A stretch of DNA of 24,340 nucleotides from DATHRK01 sp035465395 (GTDB lineage Bacteria > Gemmatimonadota > Gemmatimonadetes > Longimicrobiales > RSA9). Below, one piece after another: positions 8,537-17,015 of this stretch. Each line of letters begins with the position of its first letter. The stretch's first letter is position 1. The stretch is taken from contig DATHRK010000053.1 in NCBI GenBank assembly GCA_035465395.1, positions 1 to 24,340 of the forward strand, given 5' to 3'. A program made the position numbers and the translations under genes. The notes below the pieces were generated by a model, which saw only the letters and a program-made list of their open reading frames with translations, had not been told where the DNA came from and did no database searches.

Positions 8537-9205
8537 CTACTCGACCACCGCGAACAGGAACCCGTCGTGGCCCTTGCTGCCCACGGTCTGGATGACCGTC
8601 GCGGACAGGCGCGGGCTCGACGCCACGCGCGCGAGAAACTCCTTCACGCCCATCGCGTCCTCGTCCTCCGGGCCGTGCTCCAGGATCTCCCCCTCGCGCA
8701 CGACGTTGTCGGCGATGATGACCGTCCCCGGCCGGGCGAGCGCGAGCATCGCGTCCAGGTACGCCGGATAGCCGGACTTCTCCGCGTCGAGGAAGATCAG
8801 GTCGAACGGCGGCTCGCCCTCCCCGACCATCCGCGCGAGGGTCGCGTGGGCGTCCCCCTCGACGACGCGCACCCGCGTCTCCAGTCCGGCGTCCGCGATG
8901 TTGCGCCTGGCGACGGCGGCATGGCGCGCATCGACCTCCAAAGACGTCACGATGCCGCCCTCCGCTAGTCCGCGGGCCAGGAGGATGGCGCTGAATCCGC
9001 CGAGGGTGCCGATTTCCAGGACGCGCTCCGCGCCCAGCGCGCGCGTCAGGAGGAGAAGGAAATGCCCCTGCGCGTCCGAGAGTTGGATCGGCGGGAGGCC
9101 CTCCGCATCGGACCGCTCCAGGGTCGCGCCGAGCGCACGGTCGACGAGGCCGAACAGCTTGGACAGGTGCTGGTCGACCCGATTCCACACCGGAGTTTCG
9201 CTCAT
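8537..9205 (-). CDS. COMT-type SAM-dependent O-methyltransferase
   Basis: A 222-residue class I methyltransferase of the catechol/caffeoyl-CoA O-methyltransferase group. SAM motif I is VLEIGTLGGFSAI. The acidic residue of motif II is in TSLEVD. Metal and substrate residues lie in IFLDAEKSGY and IADNVV. The family methylates vicinal hydroxyls on small aromatics with Mg2+; the substrate here is unknown. I chose the ATG at 9205 because it overlaps the stop of the upstream DUF6966-like gene as ATGA and gives the normal family length. A second ATG at 9229 with AGGAG two bases upstream is an alternative. Confidence 0.9.
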   Translation of the reverse strand: MSETPVWNRVDQHLSKLFGLVDRALGATLERSDAEGLPPIQLSDAQGHFLLLLTRALGAERVLEIGTLGGFSAILLARGLAEGGIVTSLEVDARHAAVARRNIADAGLETRVRVVEGDAHATLARMVGEGEPPFDLIFLDAEKSGYPAYLDAMLALARPGTVIIADNVVREGEILEHGPEDEDAMGVKEFLARVASSPRLSATVIQTVGSKGHDGFLFAVVE

Positions 9206-9489
9206 TTCCTCAAGAGCATGTCTGCCCATGGCTCCTGGCGGGGCGATAAAGAATGAGCATTGTCCCTGCACAGGACGACGTCGTTTAAGGACCCCATACC
9301 GCCGTAGGCGGACAGGTGATGCACGACGTCCCGAGACCTTCGCCAAAGCTCCAGGTCGCGGTCGATCCAACGCGCCCAGCGCGACTCGCCGACTTCGACG
9401 AGGAGGTCGTGCATCGCGCAGAGTGCAGCTTCGAACTGGGACATGCGTTTCGCGAAGGTGGCGCTGCCGAAACGGAGCAGACGCAGCAC
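9202..9489 (-). CDS. DUF6966-like small protein
   Basis: A 95-residue protein. The stretch ESRWARWIDRDLELW followed by HHLSAYGGMGSLNDVVLCR matches what I recall of the DUF6966 family, of unknown function. I chose the GTG at 9489 because a perfect AGGAGG lies 5 bases upstream; an internal ATG at 9444 has no ribosome binding site. The stop overlaps the methyltransferase start (ATGA), so the two are probably translationally coupled. Confidence 0.65.
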   Translation of the reverse strand: MLRLLRFGSATFAKRMSQFEAALCAMHDLLVEVGESRWARWIDRDLELWRRSRDVVHHLSAYGGMGSLNDVVLCRDNAHSLSPRQEPWADMLLRK

Positions 9490-9599
9490 ATCGCCCTCCT
9501 GACCAAGCAGTCGACGCTCAAACAGCGGGAGTCGCAGAGGAGTGTCCGCCCGGCTGGGACCTCCCGCAATGCCCCCGACGTCGCAGCGAAGATCCCTCG

Positions 9600-9674
9600 G
9601 GAGGAGGGGTGAGAAAACGCCCGCGAGCGACTGAGTTTGCGGAGCCGAGCGGGTGTTGTTCTCACCCCTCCTCC
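9600..9674. repeat. Long inverted repeat downstream of the respiratory operon
   Basis: The arms GGAGGAGGGGTGAGAA (9600-9615) and TTCTCACCCCTCCTCC (9659-9674) pair perfectly over 16 bp. After a small bulge and one mismatch the stem continues inward with AAC/GTT and CCCGC/GCGGG, giving about 24 paired bases around a 24-base loop. It starts 8 bases after the last operon gene in the direction of transcription. There is no T-tract after the outer stem, so it is not a classical intrinsic terminator. It could be an mRNA 3'-end stabiliser, a factor-dependent termination point or a REP/MITE-like element. Confidence 0.75.
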
Positions 9675-9681
9675 ACGCGGA

Positions 9682-10680
9682 CTACCGACCCGTCGGCCCG
9701 ACCCCTTTCGACGCCAGCTCCTCCTCCAACTCCCGACCCTCGAGGAACGCCTCGCGCAGCTTCGGGTGGTGGCGCCAGAGGTAGGTGCCCATGGCGACGG
9801 CGGCGATGATGTTGCCGATGAGAATGCTCCACCACGGGATCACGGACAGGAGCCATTGCGCCACGATGGCGAGCATGCCGATGAAGAACGTCTCGAAGGT
9901 CACGAACAGCAGGATCGCGCCGAAGATCAGCGGCATGGCGTAGTCTTCGGCCTCGGTCACGATGGCCGCCGCGGCCAGACCCGTCACGAAGAATGCGATG
10001 AGGTGGAGGCCCGAGTAGCCGAGGATCGTGAGCGCGTCGGTCTGGACGTCGGCGACGCTCCGGGCTCCGTGGAAGAGCACCGAGCCGAGGGCGCCGGGCG
10101 TGAACAGCAGCCGGCCGAACATGGCGTCGATCAGCAGGAACCAGATCGCCACCGCCGCCGCTCCGATCAGGCCCCCGTAGAGACCCTCCCGGAGGATGCG
10201 GTGCTTCTTGAGGACGGTCCGCCAGCTCACGGCGGGCTCGGGTCCCAGGAGCGACAGCGTGGCCATCACGGCCATCCCGGCCAGGACGTTCCCGACCAGT
10301 ACCTGCGCCCAGCCGAACTGGCCCACCACGTCGACCCCCGTGAGCCAGACGCTCCCGTAGAAAACGAGGTCGAAGAGCAGGAAGCCGAGGATGCCCCCGA
10401 GCAGCACGCCGGGGAGCGCCTCCAGCATGCGCACGAACCACGCGGCCACGATTCCGACGACCAGGAACGCCGCGTAGTGCACCGCCGTGTACAGGCCGAT
10501 CTGGGCCGGCGTGAGGGTTACCTGACCCTCGCCGGTGATGACCGCGGCGAGGAAGGCCGGGGTGTAGAACGGACGGCCCTGGAGGCCGTCGATGACGAGG
10601 AACCAGAGCGCCAGGGTCGACGCGCCGACGAAACCGGCGACGATTCCGCGAAGCACCAGATTGTCCGCGATTCGGCTCAT
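9682..10680 (-). CDS. Internally duplicated integral membrane protein
   Basis: A 332-residue protein with two homologous halves (about 9-145 and 163-300). Each begins LRxGxxxGxxGAxxxAxWFLxID, continues with an F/T-P segment, then a helix with a conserved His (His69 in AVHYAAF, His226 in GLHLIAF). Each has about four membrane helices, and a charged tail follows the second half. The ATG at 10680 overlaps the stop of the upstream small protein as ATGA. Its place at the end of a cytochrome oxidase operon suggests a role in oxidase assembly, metal or heme handling, or an accessory subunit. I do not recognise a named family. Confidence 0.8.
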   Translation of the reverse strand: MSRIADNLVLRGIVAGFVGASTLALWFLVIDGLQGRPFYTPAFLAAVITGEGQVTLTPAQIGLYTAVHYAAFLVVGIVAAWFVRMLEALPGVLLGGILGFLLFDLVFYGSVWLTGVDVVGQFGWAQVLVGNVLAGMAVMATLSLLGPEPAVSWRTVLKKHRILREGLYGGLIGAAAVAIWFLLIDAMFGRLLFTPGALGSVLFHGARSVADVQTDALTILGYSGLHLIAFFVTGLAAAAIVTEAEDYAMPLIFGAILLFVTFETFFIGMLAIVAQWLLSVIPWWSILIGNIIAAVAMGTYLWRHHPKLREAFLEGRELEEELASKGVGPTGR

Positions 10681-10862
10681 GCCGGCTCGACTCCAGGGTC
10701 CTCTGCGGTGCCCTGCGTGGGGGCGGCGGGGTACTCCGACAACGTACGCTCCAGCCGCATCTGCCGCACGACGAAGACCGCCAGCCAGACGCCCAGCGCG
10801 ATGGGGATCGAGGAGAGCAGCACGCCCGCCCAGAACATCCCCGTCATCAGTTCGGGCCGCAT
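10677..10862 (-). CDS. Small single-TM protein of the oxidase cluster
   Basis: A 61-residue protein with one membrane helix (about 9-31), a basic stretch (RQMRLER) and an acidic/Pro tail, the shape of small accessory subunits such as CcoQ-type proteins. No sequence motif identifies it. It lies between oxidase subunit IV and the duplicated membrane protein, overlapping the latter by 4 bases, so it is certainly co-transcribed. It starts at ATG 10862 with only a weak GGGG ribosome site; the ATG five codons later is possible. Confidence 0.6.
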   Translation of the reverse strand: MRPELMTGMFWAGVLLSSIPIALGVWLAVFVVRQMRLERTLSEYPAAPTQGTAEDPGVEPA

Positions 10863-10902
10863 CAGCGCACCCCGCCGCGGACCACCGCACGTCCGTCGCC
10901 CA

Positions 10903-11211
10903 TCAGAACTCGGTGAGCACGGCCATGACGAGGATCACCGCGAGCGGCAACGGCGCGATCACCATCCACTTCAGCCGCTGCGGCTCGTAGCGCAGGTGCA
11001 TGTAGAACAGCGCGACCAGCAGCGCCTTCCAGAGCGCGAGCGCGACCAGCAAGACCACCTGCAGCGTCTTGTCGAAGTGCAGGTAGAGCGGGATCGCGAC
11101 TTCGATCGCCGTCAGCACGGCGAGCGTCCCGAAGACCACGAAGTAGGCCTTCTTGGTGGCATGCCCGCCGGACTCGACCGCCGCCCCGGACTGCGCTTCC
11201 GCGTACTCCAT
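10903..11211 (-). CDS. ctaF: Cytochrome c oxidase subunit IV
   Basis: A 102-residue protein with three membrane helices (about 23-43, 48-70 and 82-100). The conserved loop FYMHLRYEPQRLKW between helices 2 and 3 is typical of prokaryotic subunit IV (COX4_pro/CtaF) of heme-copper oxidases. It is a structural subunit without cofactors in the inner membrane. GGGAGG lies about 6 bases upstream of the ATG. It follows subunit III after a 49-base gap that contains a strong hairpin. Confidence 0.88.
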   Translation of the reverse strand: MEYAEAQSGAAVESGGHATKKAYFVVFGTLAVLTAIEVAIPLYLHFDKTLQVVLLVALALWKALLVALFYMHLRYEPQRLKWMVIAPLPLAVILVMAVLTEF

Positions 11212-11225
11212 AGCGTCCTCCCCTC

Positions 11226-11253
11226 CCCGGTGCGCGCCGCAGCGCGCTCCGGG
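11226..11253 (-). other. RNA hairpin between oxidase subunits III and IV
   Basis: In the transcript CCCGG-A-GCGCGC pairs with GCGCGC-A-CCGGG around a 4-base loop: 11 base pairs with one A-A mismatch, filling most of the 49-base intergenic gap. There is no U-tract. It ends just upstream of the ctaF Shine-Dalgarno. The likely role is mRNA processing or stability, setting subunit ratios, rather than termination. Confidence 0.6.
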
Positions 11254-11260
11254 CGCGTGG

Positions 11261-11889
<629 letters not shown>

Positions 11890-11893
<4 letters not shown>

Positions 11894-13686
11894 CGGTCCA
11901 CCCCCACCTCGCCGGTCTCCGCTCGCGCCGCGACCGCGGCCGGTGCGGGTTCGTTCTGCGGCCAGAAATCGTCAGCCACGTCGGGGTGGCTGTACTCGTA
12001 CGGCCCGCGGTACACCGTCGGCGTGCGGGCGAAGTTGCCGTGCGGCGGCGGCGACGGCGCCGCGGTCCACTCGAGCGAGTTCGCGTTCCAGGGGTTCTGC
12101 GGCGCCTTCTCCCCCTTGAACAGGCTCCACAGGAAGTTGAAGGCGAACAGCCCCTGGACCGCCACCAGGGCGAACGCGGACCAGCTGATGAAGACGTTCA
12201 GGCCCTGGAACGGGGCCAGGTAGTCGTACTGCGTGAAGTCGTAGATCCGGCGCATCATCCCGGCGATGCCGAGGTTGTGCATCGGGAAGAACACGAGGTT
12301 GAAGAACAGCAGCGTCAGCCAGAAATGCACCTTGCCGATGGTCGGGTTCATCAGCCGGCCGAACATCTTCGGGTACCAGAACGTGATCGCCCCGAACAGC
12401 GCGAACAGGCTGCCGCCGAACAGCACGTAGTGGATGTGCGCGACGACGAAGTAGGTGTCGTGCAGGAAGATGTCGACCGGTGTCGAGGCCACGAAGACGC
12501 CGGACAGCCCGCCGATGGTGAACATCCCCACGAACGCCACCGCGTGCAGCATGGGCACGTGGAAGTGCAGGTCGCCCCGCCACATCGTGCCCAGCCAGTT
12601 GAACACCTTGATGGCCGACGGGACCGCGATGATCATCGTCGTCACCATGAAGCTCATGCCCAGCGTGGGGTTCATCCCGCTCTGGAACATGTGGTGCCCC
12701 CAGACGATCCAGCCGATGAAGCCGATGCCGATGATCGCCAGCACCATCGCGTTGTAGCCGAAGATCGGCTTGCGCGAGCCCGCCGCGATGATCTCGCTGA
12801 CGAAGCCCATCGCCGGCAGGATCAGGATGTAGACCTCGGGGTGCCCGAAGAACCAGAACATGTGCTGCCAGAGCAGCGGCTCGCCGCCCGTCGCCGTGGC
12901 GAAGAACGTGGTGCCGATCGTCTGGTCGAAGAGCAGCATGATCAGCGCGCCGGTCAGAACCGGCACCGCCAGCAGGATCAGGATCGCCGTGATGAAGAGC
13001 GCCCAGGTGGGCAGCGGGATCCGGAACCAGGTCATCCCGGGCGCGCGCATGTTGATGACCGTCGTGATGTAGTTCACGGCGCCCATCAGCGACGAGAAAC
13101 CCAGCACGATCATGCTGATCAGCCAGAGCTGCTGGCCCGCGTAGACCCCCGTCCACTCCGGGTCGGCGCTGAGCGGGACGTACTGCGTCCAGCCGGCCGC
13201 CGAATGGCCGCCCTCCACGAAGAAGCCCGCCATCATGATCAGACCCGCCGGGAACGCGGTCCAGAAGCTCGCCATGTTGAGCTTCGGGAACGCCATGTCG
13301 GGCGCGCCGATCTGGAGCGGGATGAGGTAGTTGGCGAACACGCCCACCAGCAGCGGCATGATCGCGAAGAAGATCATGATCGTGCCGTGCATGGTCACCG
13401 CCGAGTTGTAGAACTCGGGCAGGATGATCCCGCTGTTGACCATCGTCTCCGGGAAGAGCCCGCCGCCCGGGAGGGGCCGGCTCGGATCCGTCGGATAGGC
13501 CAACTGCCACCGCATGATCGCCGCGAGCAGACCGCCGACCAGCAGGAAGAACAGGCTCATGAAGAGGAACTGTATCCCGATGATCTTGTGGTCGGTCGAG
13601 AAGATGTACTTGCGAACGAACGACGGCTCGTGGTGGTGATGCGCGTCCGCGCCGTGCGCGTGCGCCTCGGTCATGGTCGTCGCCAT
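11890..13686 (-). CDS. ctaD: Cytochrome c oxidase subunit I (heme-copper oxidase, type A)
   Basis: The 598-residue catalytic subunit that reduces O2 and pumps protons. Low-spin heme ligands are His100 (TMHGTIM) and His419. CuB ligands are His282 in GHPEVY and His331/His332. The heme a3 ligand is His417 in VAHIHYV. Tyr286, in the motif GHPEVY, is the crosslinked tyrosine, and Glu284 there is the D-channel glutamate that marks the A1 subtype. Twelve or so helices are followed by a Pro-rich C-terminal tail. The N-terminus is His-rich (HAHGADAHHHH, 9-19), a possible copper-handling segment. The ATG lies 6 bases after subunit II, with an AGAGGA site. Confidence 0.98.
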
Positions 13687-13692
13687 GGTCCT

Positions 13693-14394
13693 CTACGGTT
13701 GATCGTTCGTGGAAGCGAGTCGGGCCTCGAGGGGAGGTCCGGCGCCCTCGGCGAGCAGCCACGCGTCGAAGTCCTCGGCCGAGTGCACGATGACCCGGCC
13801 GCCCATGCGCGTGTGGCCCGTGCCGCACAGCTCCGCGCACGCGAGCTGGAACTCGCCTTCCTGCGTCGCCTCGAACCAGACGGGCGTTTCCATCCCCGGC
13901 ACGGCGTCCTGCTTCACGCGGAACTGTGGCAGGAAGAAGGAGTGGATCACGTCCTCGCTGCGCAGCGTCACGACGACCGGCCGGCCGACGGGGATGTGCA
14001 GCTGGTTGCGCTGGGTGACATCGTCGTCGGTGCCCATCTCGCCGTCGCTGCCGACGTAGGTGGCGTTCCACTCGAACTGCTTCGCCGTCATGTCGACGGC
14101 GTAAGCGTCGTCCGGAATGCTGTCGGCGCCTCGGATCTCGAGCCACGGGCCGATGCTCAGCACACCTATCAGCACGACCAGCACTGCCGGCACCGCGGTC
14201 CAGATCACCTCGACCTTGATGTTGCCGTGCGTGTGGTACGCTTCTCTGCCCTCGCGGTGGCGATAGGCCAAGACGAACCAGAGCAGGACCGCCTCCACAC
14301 CCACGAAGATCACCCCTGTGATGGCGAGGATCAGGTAGAAGATCCCGTCGATCTGTCCCGCGTACGTGGAAACGGCTTCAGGAAGCCAGCCCAT
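13693..14394 (-). CDS. ctaC: Cytochrome c oxidase subunit II (CuA)
   Basis: A 233-residue protein with two membrane helices (about 18-43 and 66-84) and a periplasmic cupredoxin domain. The complete CuA site is present: His151 (VIHSFF), then Cys186, Glu188, Cys190, His194 and Met197 in CAELCGTGHTRM. It therefore takes electrons from a c-type cytochrome or copper protein rather than quinol. There is no CxxCH, so it is not the cytochrome c-fused caa3 form. An acidic loop (115-126, DGEMGTDDD) is inserted between cupredoxin strands. A very good Shine-Dalgarno (AAAGGAG) precedes the ATG at 14394. Confidence 0.96.
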   Translation of the reverse strand: MGWLPEAVSTYAGQIDGIFYLILAITGVIFVGVEAVLLWFVLAYRHREGREAYHTHGNIKVEVIWTAVPAVLVVLIGVLSIGPWLEIRGADSIPDDAYAVDMTAKQFEWNATYVGSDGEMGTDDDVTQRNQLHIPVGRPVVVTLRSEDVIHSFFLPQFRVKQDAVPGMETPVWFEATQEGEFQLACAELCGTGHTRMGGRVIVHSAEDFDAWLLAEGAGPPLEARLASTNDQP

Positions 14395-14415
14395 CGACGC
14401 TCCTTTCGGTGCCTG

Positions 14416-14447
14416 GACCGGGAGCGAGCGTGTGCCCGCCCCCGGTC
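14416..14447 (-). other. Perfect 14-bp RNA hairpin upstream of oxidase subunit II
   Basis: In the transcript the 32-base segment folds into an uninterrupted 14-pair stem (GACCGGGGGCGGGC with GCUCGCUCCCGGUC, including two G-U pairs) closed by the loop ACAC. The two wobble pairs exist only on the minus-strand RNA; on the plus strand they would be A-C mismatches. This indicates selection for structure in the operon transcript. It lies about 20 bases before the subunit II start and has no U-tract, so processing, stability or translation control is more likely than termination. Confidence 0.65.
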
Positions 14448-14478
14448 ATATCGCCGGCCTCGGAAGGGTGGCGGCGCG

Positions 14479-15342
14479 TCAGCGCGACGCCGCACCCCCG
14501 ACGTGGTCGTGGTGAATCACGAGCGGCTCGCCCAAGGGCGCGGTCCCCGCCATGGAATCGTCGACCGAGAAGTCGGCGGTCGATTCCTGCTGCGCGGTGA
14601 TCGTCACCGCCATCTCGCGCTCGCCGAGCTCCTCGTGCCAGATGCCGATCGTGTAGTCGCCCGCCGGCAGCCCCTCGATACGGTACGTGCCGTCCTCGGA
14701 GCTCACCGCGAAGAACGGGTGATCCACGACGCCGATGTAGGCTTCCATCCAGCCGTGCACGTCGCAGCGGACCGGGATCATGATCTCGGGCCGCGAGAAG
14801 CTGCGCTCGGAGGTCATGTTCGTCGGCTGGCTGATGTTGAAGCCGCGATTCGCCTCCGGGCTTGCGTTGATGTTGTGCAGGAGGCCGTCGCTGTTCACGA
14901 TCTCGATGTCCTGGCCCGTGCGCACGCCCATCACGTGCGGCATGTACTCGCAACCCTCCTGATCCAGCTCCGCGGCCCCACCCGGCGCGCCCCAGTTCTG
15001 GTCGGGCAGCCCTTCCTTGATGTAGACGAAGACGTTCTTGAGGGCGCCCGCGTCGGAGACCAGGATCGGGGTGCGCATGGGCTGCTCGTCGTGCTTCTCG
15101 GCGCACGTCGGCTCTTCGCTCATGTCGATCATGACGGGCTCCGGCTCGGGGCCCGTGTAGGTGATGGTGCCGGCGACCGACCCGGTCGTGGCCGGATCCA
15201 CCACCGGCCCCGCATCCGCGTCGGCGTCCATGCCGCCTTCGTCCGATGCCGCATCGCCGGCGTCGCCGCCGCCGCACGCCATCAGGAACGCCGCGGCACC
15301 CGCCAGCGCCACCAGCCGGAACGGATCGTAGAACTTCCGCAT
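14479..15342 (-). CDS. Lipoprotein with cupredoxin-like and carboxypeptidase-regulatory-like domains
   Basis: A 287-residue predicted lipoprotein with lipobox LMAC (lipid on Cys23). After a low-complexity Gly/Ala/Asp spacer (24-47), a beta-rich domain contains His156 (LLHNIN) and the motif RCDVHGWM with Cys193, His196 and Met199. This is the C-x2-H-x2-M spacing of amicyanin-type blue copper sites. A carboxypeptidase-regulatory-like beta domain follows (about 203-260, DGTYRIEGLPAGDYTIGIWH). Cys80 and Cys131 may form a disulfide. I chose ATG 15342, where GGAG is correctly placed and the signal begins; the ATG at 15369 overlaps the upstream stop (TGATG) and is an alternative. It is probably a periplasmic electron carrier or structural partner of the oxidase. 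Confidence 0.8.
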   Translation of the reverse strand: MRKFYDPFRLVALAGAAAFLMACGGGDAGDAASDEGGMDADADAGPVVDPATTGSVAGTITYTGPEPEPVMIDMSEEPTCAEKHDEQPMRTPILVSDAGALKNVFVYIKEGLPDQNWGAPGGAAELDQEGCEYMPHVMGVRTGQDIEIVNSDGLLHNINASPEANRGFNISQPTNMTSERSFSRPEIMIPVRCDVHGWMEAYIGVVDHPFFAVSSEDGTYRIEGLPAGDYTIGIWHEELGEREMAVTITAQQESTADFSVDDSMAGTAPLGEPLVIHHDHVGGAASR

Positions 15343-15368
15343 GTGTGTGTTCTCCATCATCGGTTGCA

Positions 15369-17015
15369 TCAGGCGGCGCCCGCGGGCGCCGGCCTCGTTT
15401 CGGTCCTCTGCGCCCCCGCCTTCTGGGCGCGGCGTACCAGGAATAGCCCCAGCAGCGCGGCCAGCACCGCCGCGATCACGGGGTAGGCGTACGTCGACGT
15501 CGGTGTCGGTTCCGCCAGGTGCACGTAGTACCACGAGCTGATCGAGCCGCGCGGACCGGACTCGGCGTTGTTGCCGTCCCAGGCGCGGAACGCCACGGGG
15601 ACCGCCTCGCCGGTCGGGAAGCTCAGCCGCTGCTCATCGTCGCCTGCGTCCAGCGGCCGGCGCAACACCAGGCGCCACTCGCCGTCCTCGAACTCGGCCT
15701 CGGCCGACACCGCTCCGCCGCTCAGATCAGCCGTGTCGTCCAGCCCGCGCCCGAAGCTTTCGCCGACCCCATCGGTCGCGCTCCAGTGCCAGGTGTAGAC
15801 CGGGCGCCGCGCGTCCCCGCCGAGGAAGAAGGGTAGCTCGCGCCCGTCCGGCATGACCGCGGGGAACTGCACCGAGAAGGCGTCGGGCAGGCCGGAGCCG
15901 ACGGGGTCGCCCTCCTTCGGCTGCATCATGGCCTCGACCCGCTGGCCCCACACGTCCCAGACGGGGTCGGGGCTCTCCGAGGGGTCGTGCCAGACCATGC
16001 GCAGCGCGAGCTCTTCGCCGTCGTGGGCGGCCTGCACCCACACGCCGTCCACCATCGGCGCGAACCAGCGCGGCTTGAGGATGATCTGCCCCACGAGCGG
16101 TACCCAGAAGCGTTCCTGGGCAGACCAAGCGGAGTCGCCGGGACTCGCGGGCAGCTCGCCCTCGACCAGGCCCGCGACGATGACCTCGGCGGGCTCGGGG
16201 TAGCGCTCGGGCGCCAGGCTGCGGACGTAGTGCGCGACGTTCCAGAGGTCCTCCTCGGTGGCGACGCCGCCCGTCAGGAGGTCGCTCATGGAGGGCATCG
16301 GCGTTCCGTCGAGCCCCGTGCGCAGGCGCATGTAGATGTCCTCGACCGTGCCGCCGCCGTTGAAATTCCACGGCTCGGTGAGGTCCGCGGGCCGGATGGG
16401 GTGGTCGTTGTCGTCGGTCATGTCGGGCGCCGAGGAGCCGTTTCCGCGGCCGTTCTGGCCGTGGCACTTCCAGCACTCGACCCGCTCGTAGATCTCGCGT
16501 CCGGTCGCGACCCCGTCGGCGCCGCCACCCTGGGGCCGGCCGATGTCGATCGGCTCGGGGGCGGCCTCGGTCTCGAAGAAACGCGAGAACGTCTTCAGGT
16601 AGCCGACCAGCGCCTGCCGCTCGTTCTGCGACAGCAGCTCTCGCCATCCGGGCATCGCCGTTCCGGGCATGCCCTCGTCGATCACGCGGAGCATGTCGGC
16701 GTCGGTGGGCAGGCCCCCGCTCTCGGTCGAGCGGATCTGGTAGAGCGCCTGCGTGAAGTCGCGGGGGCGCGGCAGCATGTACTCGGTGGCGTAGCCCACG
16801 CCGTCGCCCTCCACACCGTGGCACCCCGCGCACCACCTGTCGTAGGTGGCCTTACCCGGGTGGTCGGCGTCCTGGGCCCCCAGAGAGCCAGGCGCGAAGG
16901 TCAGCGCCGCCACCGCGGCGATGGCCGGCACCGCAACGGCGACCGCGATTCCGAGGACATGGCAGCGGGTCGCGGCGTCCCGGCGCCGGGTCGGGTGCCC
17001 GAAGGAGCGGCGCAT
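15369..17015 (-). CDS. Diheme cytochrome c fused to ethylbenzene-dehydrogenase-type heme b domain
   Basis: A 548-residue periplasmic protein with an N-terminal signal/anchor (about 19-47). The first cytochrome c domain has heme site CAGCH (62-66) and probable axial Met121 in AMPGW. The second has CWKCH (181-185) and probable Met240 in TPMPSM. Residues about 275-500 resemble the gamma subunit of ethylbenzene/DMSO-type dehydrogenases (EB_dh), which binds heme b. A C-terminal helix (508-527) followed by RRAQK anchors it. The start and stop both overlap neighbours as TGATG, so it is tightly coupled. No molybdenum alpha or FeS beta subunit is nearby, so the domain probably serves electron transfer within this chain. 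Confidence 0.88.
   Translation of the reverse strand: MRRSFGHPTRRRDAATRCHVLGIAVAVAVPAIAAVAALTFAPGSLGAQDADHPGKATYDRWCAGCHGVEGDGVGYATEYMLPRPRDFTQALYQIRSTESGGLPTDADMLRVIDEGMPGTAMPGWRELLSQNERQALVGYLKTFSRFFETEAAPEPIDIGRPQGGGADGVATGREIYERVECWKCHGQNGRGNGSSAPDMTDDNDHPIRPADLTEPWNFNGGGTVEDIYMRLRTGLDGTPMPSMSDLLTGGVATEEDLWNVAHYVRSLAPERYPEPAEVIVAGLVEGELPASPGDSAWSAQERFWVPLVGQIILKPRWFAPMVDGVWVQAAHDGEELALRMVWHDPSESPDPVWDVWGQRVEAMMQPKEGDPVGSGLPDAFSVQFPAVMPDGRELPFFLGGDARRPVYTWHWSATDGVGESFGRGLDDTADLSGGAVSAEAEFEDGEWRLVLRRPLDAGDDEQRLSFPTGEAVPVAFRAWDGNNAESGPRGSISSWYYVHLAEPTPTSTYAYPVIAAVLAALLGLFLVRRAQKAGAQRTETRPAPAGAA

Noticed and set aside
7584..9188. 534-codon minus-strand open frame spanning the ABM, permease-fragment and methyltransferase region
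   Set aside because: Out-of-frame Arg/Gly/Pro-rich translation overlapping three better-supported genes.
9600..9674. Classical rho-independent terminator
   Set aside because: The outer stem is not followed by a T-tract on either strand; the only TTTT lies inside the stem.
13693..14394. caa3-type subunit II with fused cytochrome c
   Set aside because: The protein ends shortly after the CuA domain and has no CxxCH motif.
11986..15486. 1166-codon open frame on the plus strand antisense to the oxidase genes
   Set aside because: It is the mirror of ctaC/ctaD and the lipoprotein gene in a GC-rich genome, giving an Arg/His/Asp-rich sequence with no domain pattern.
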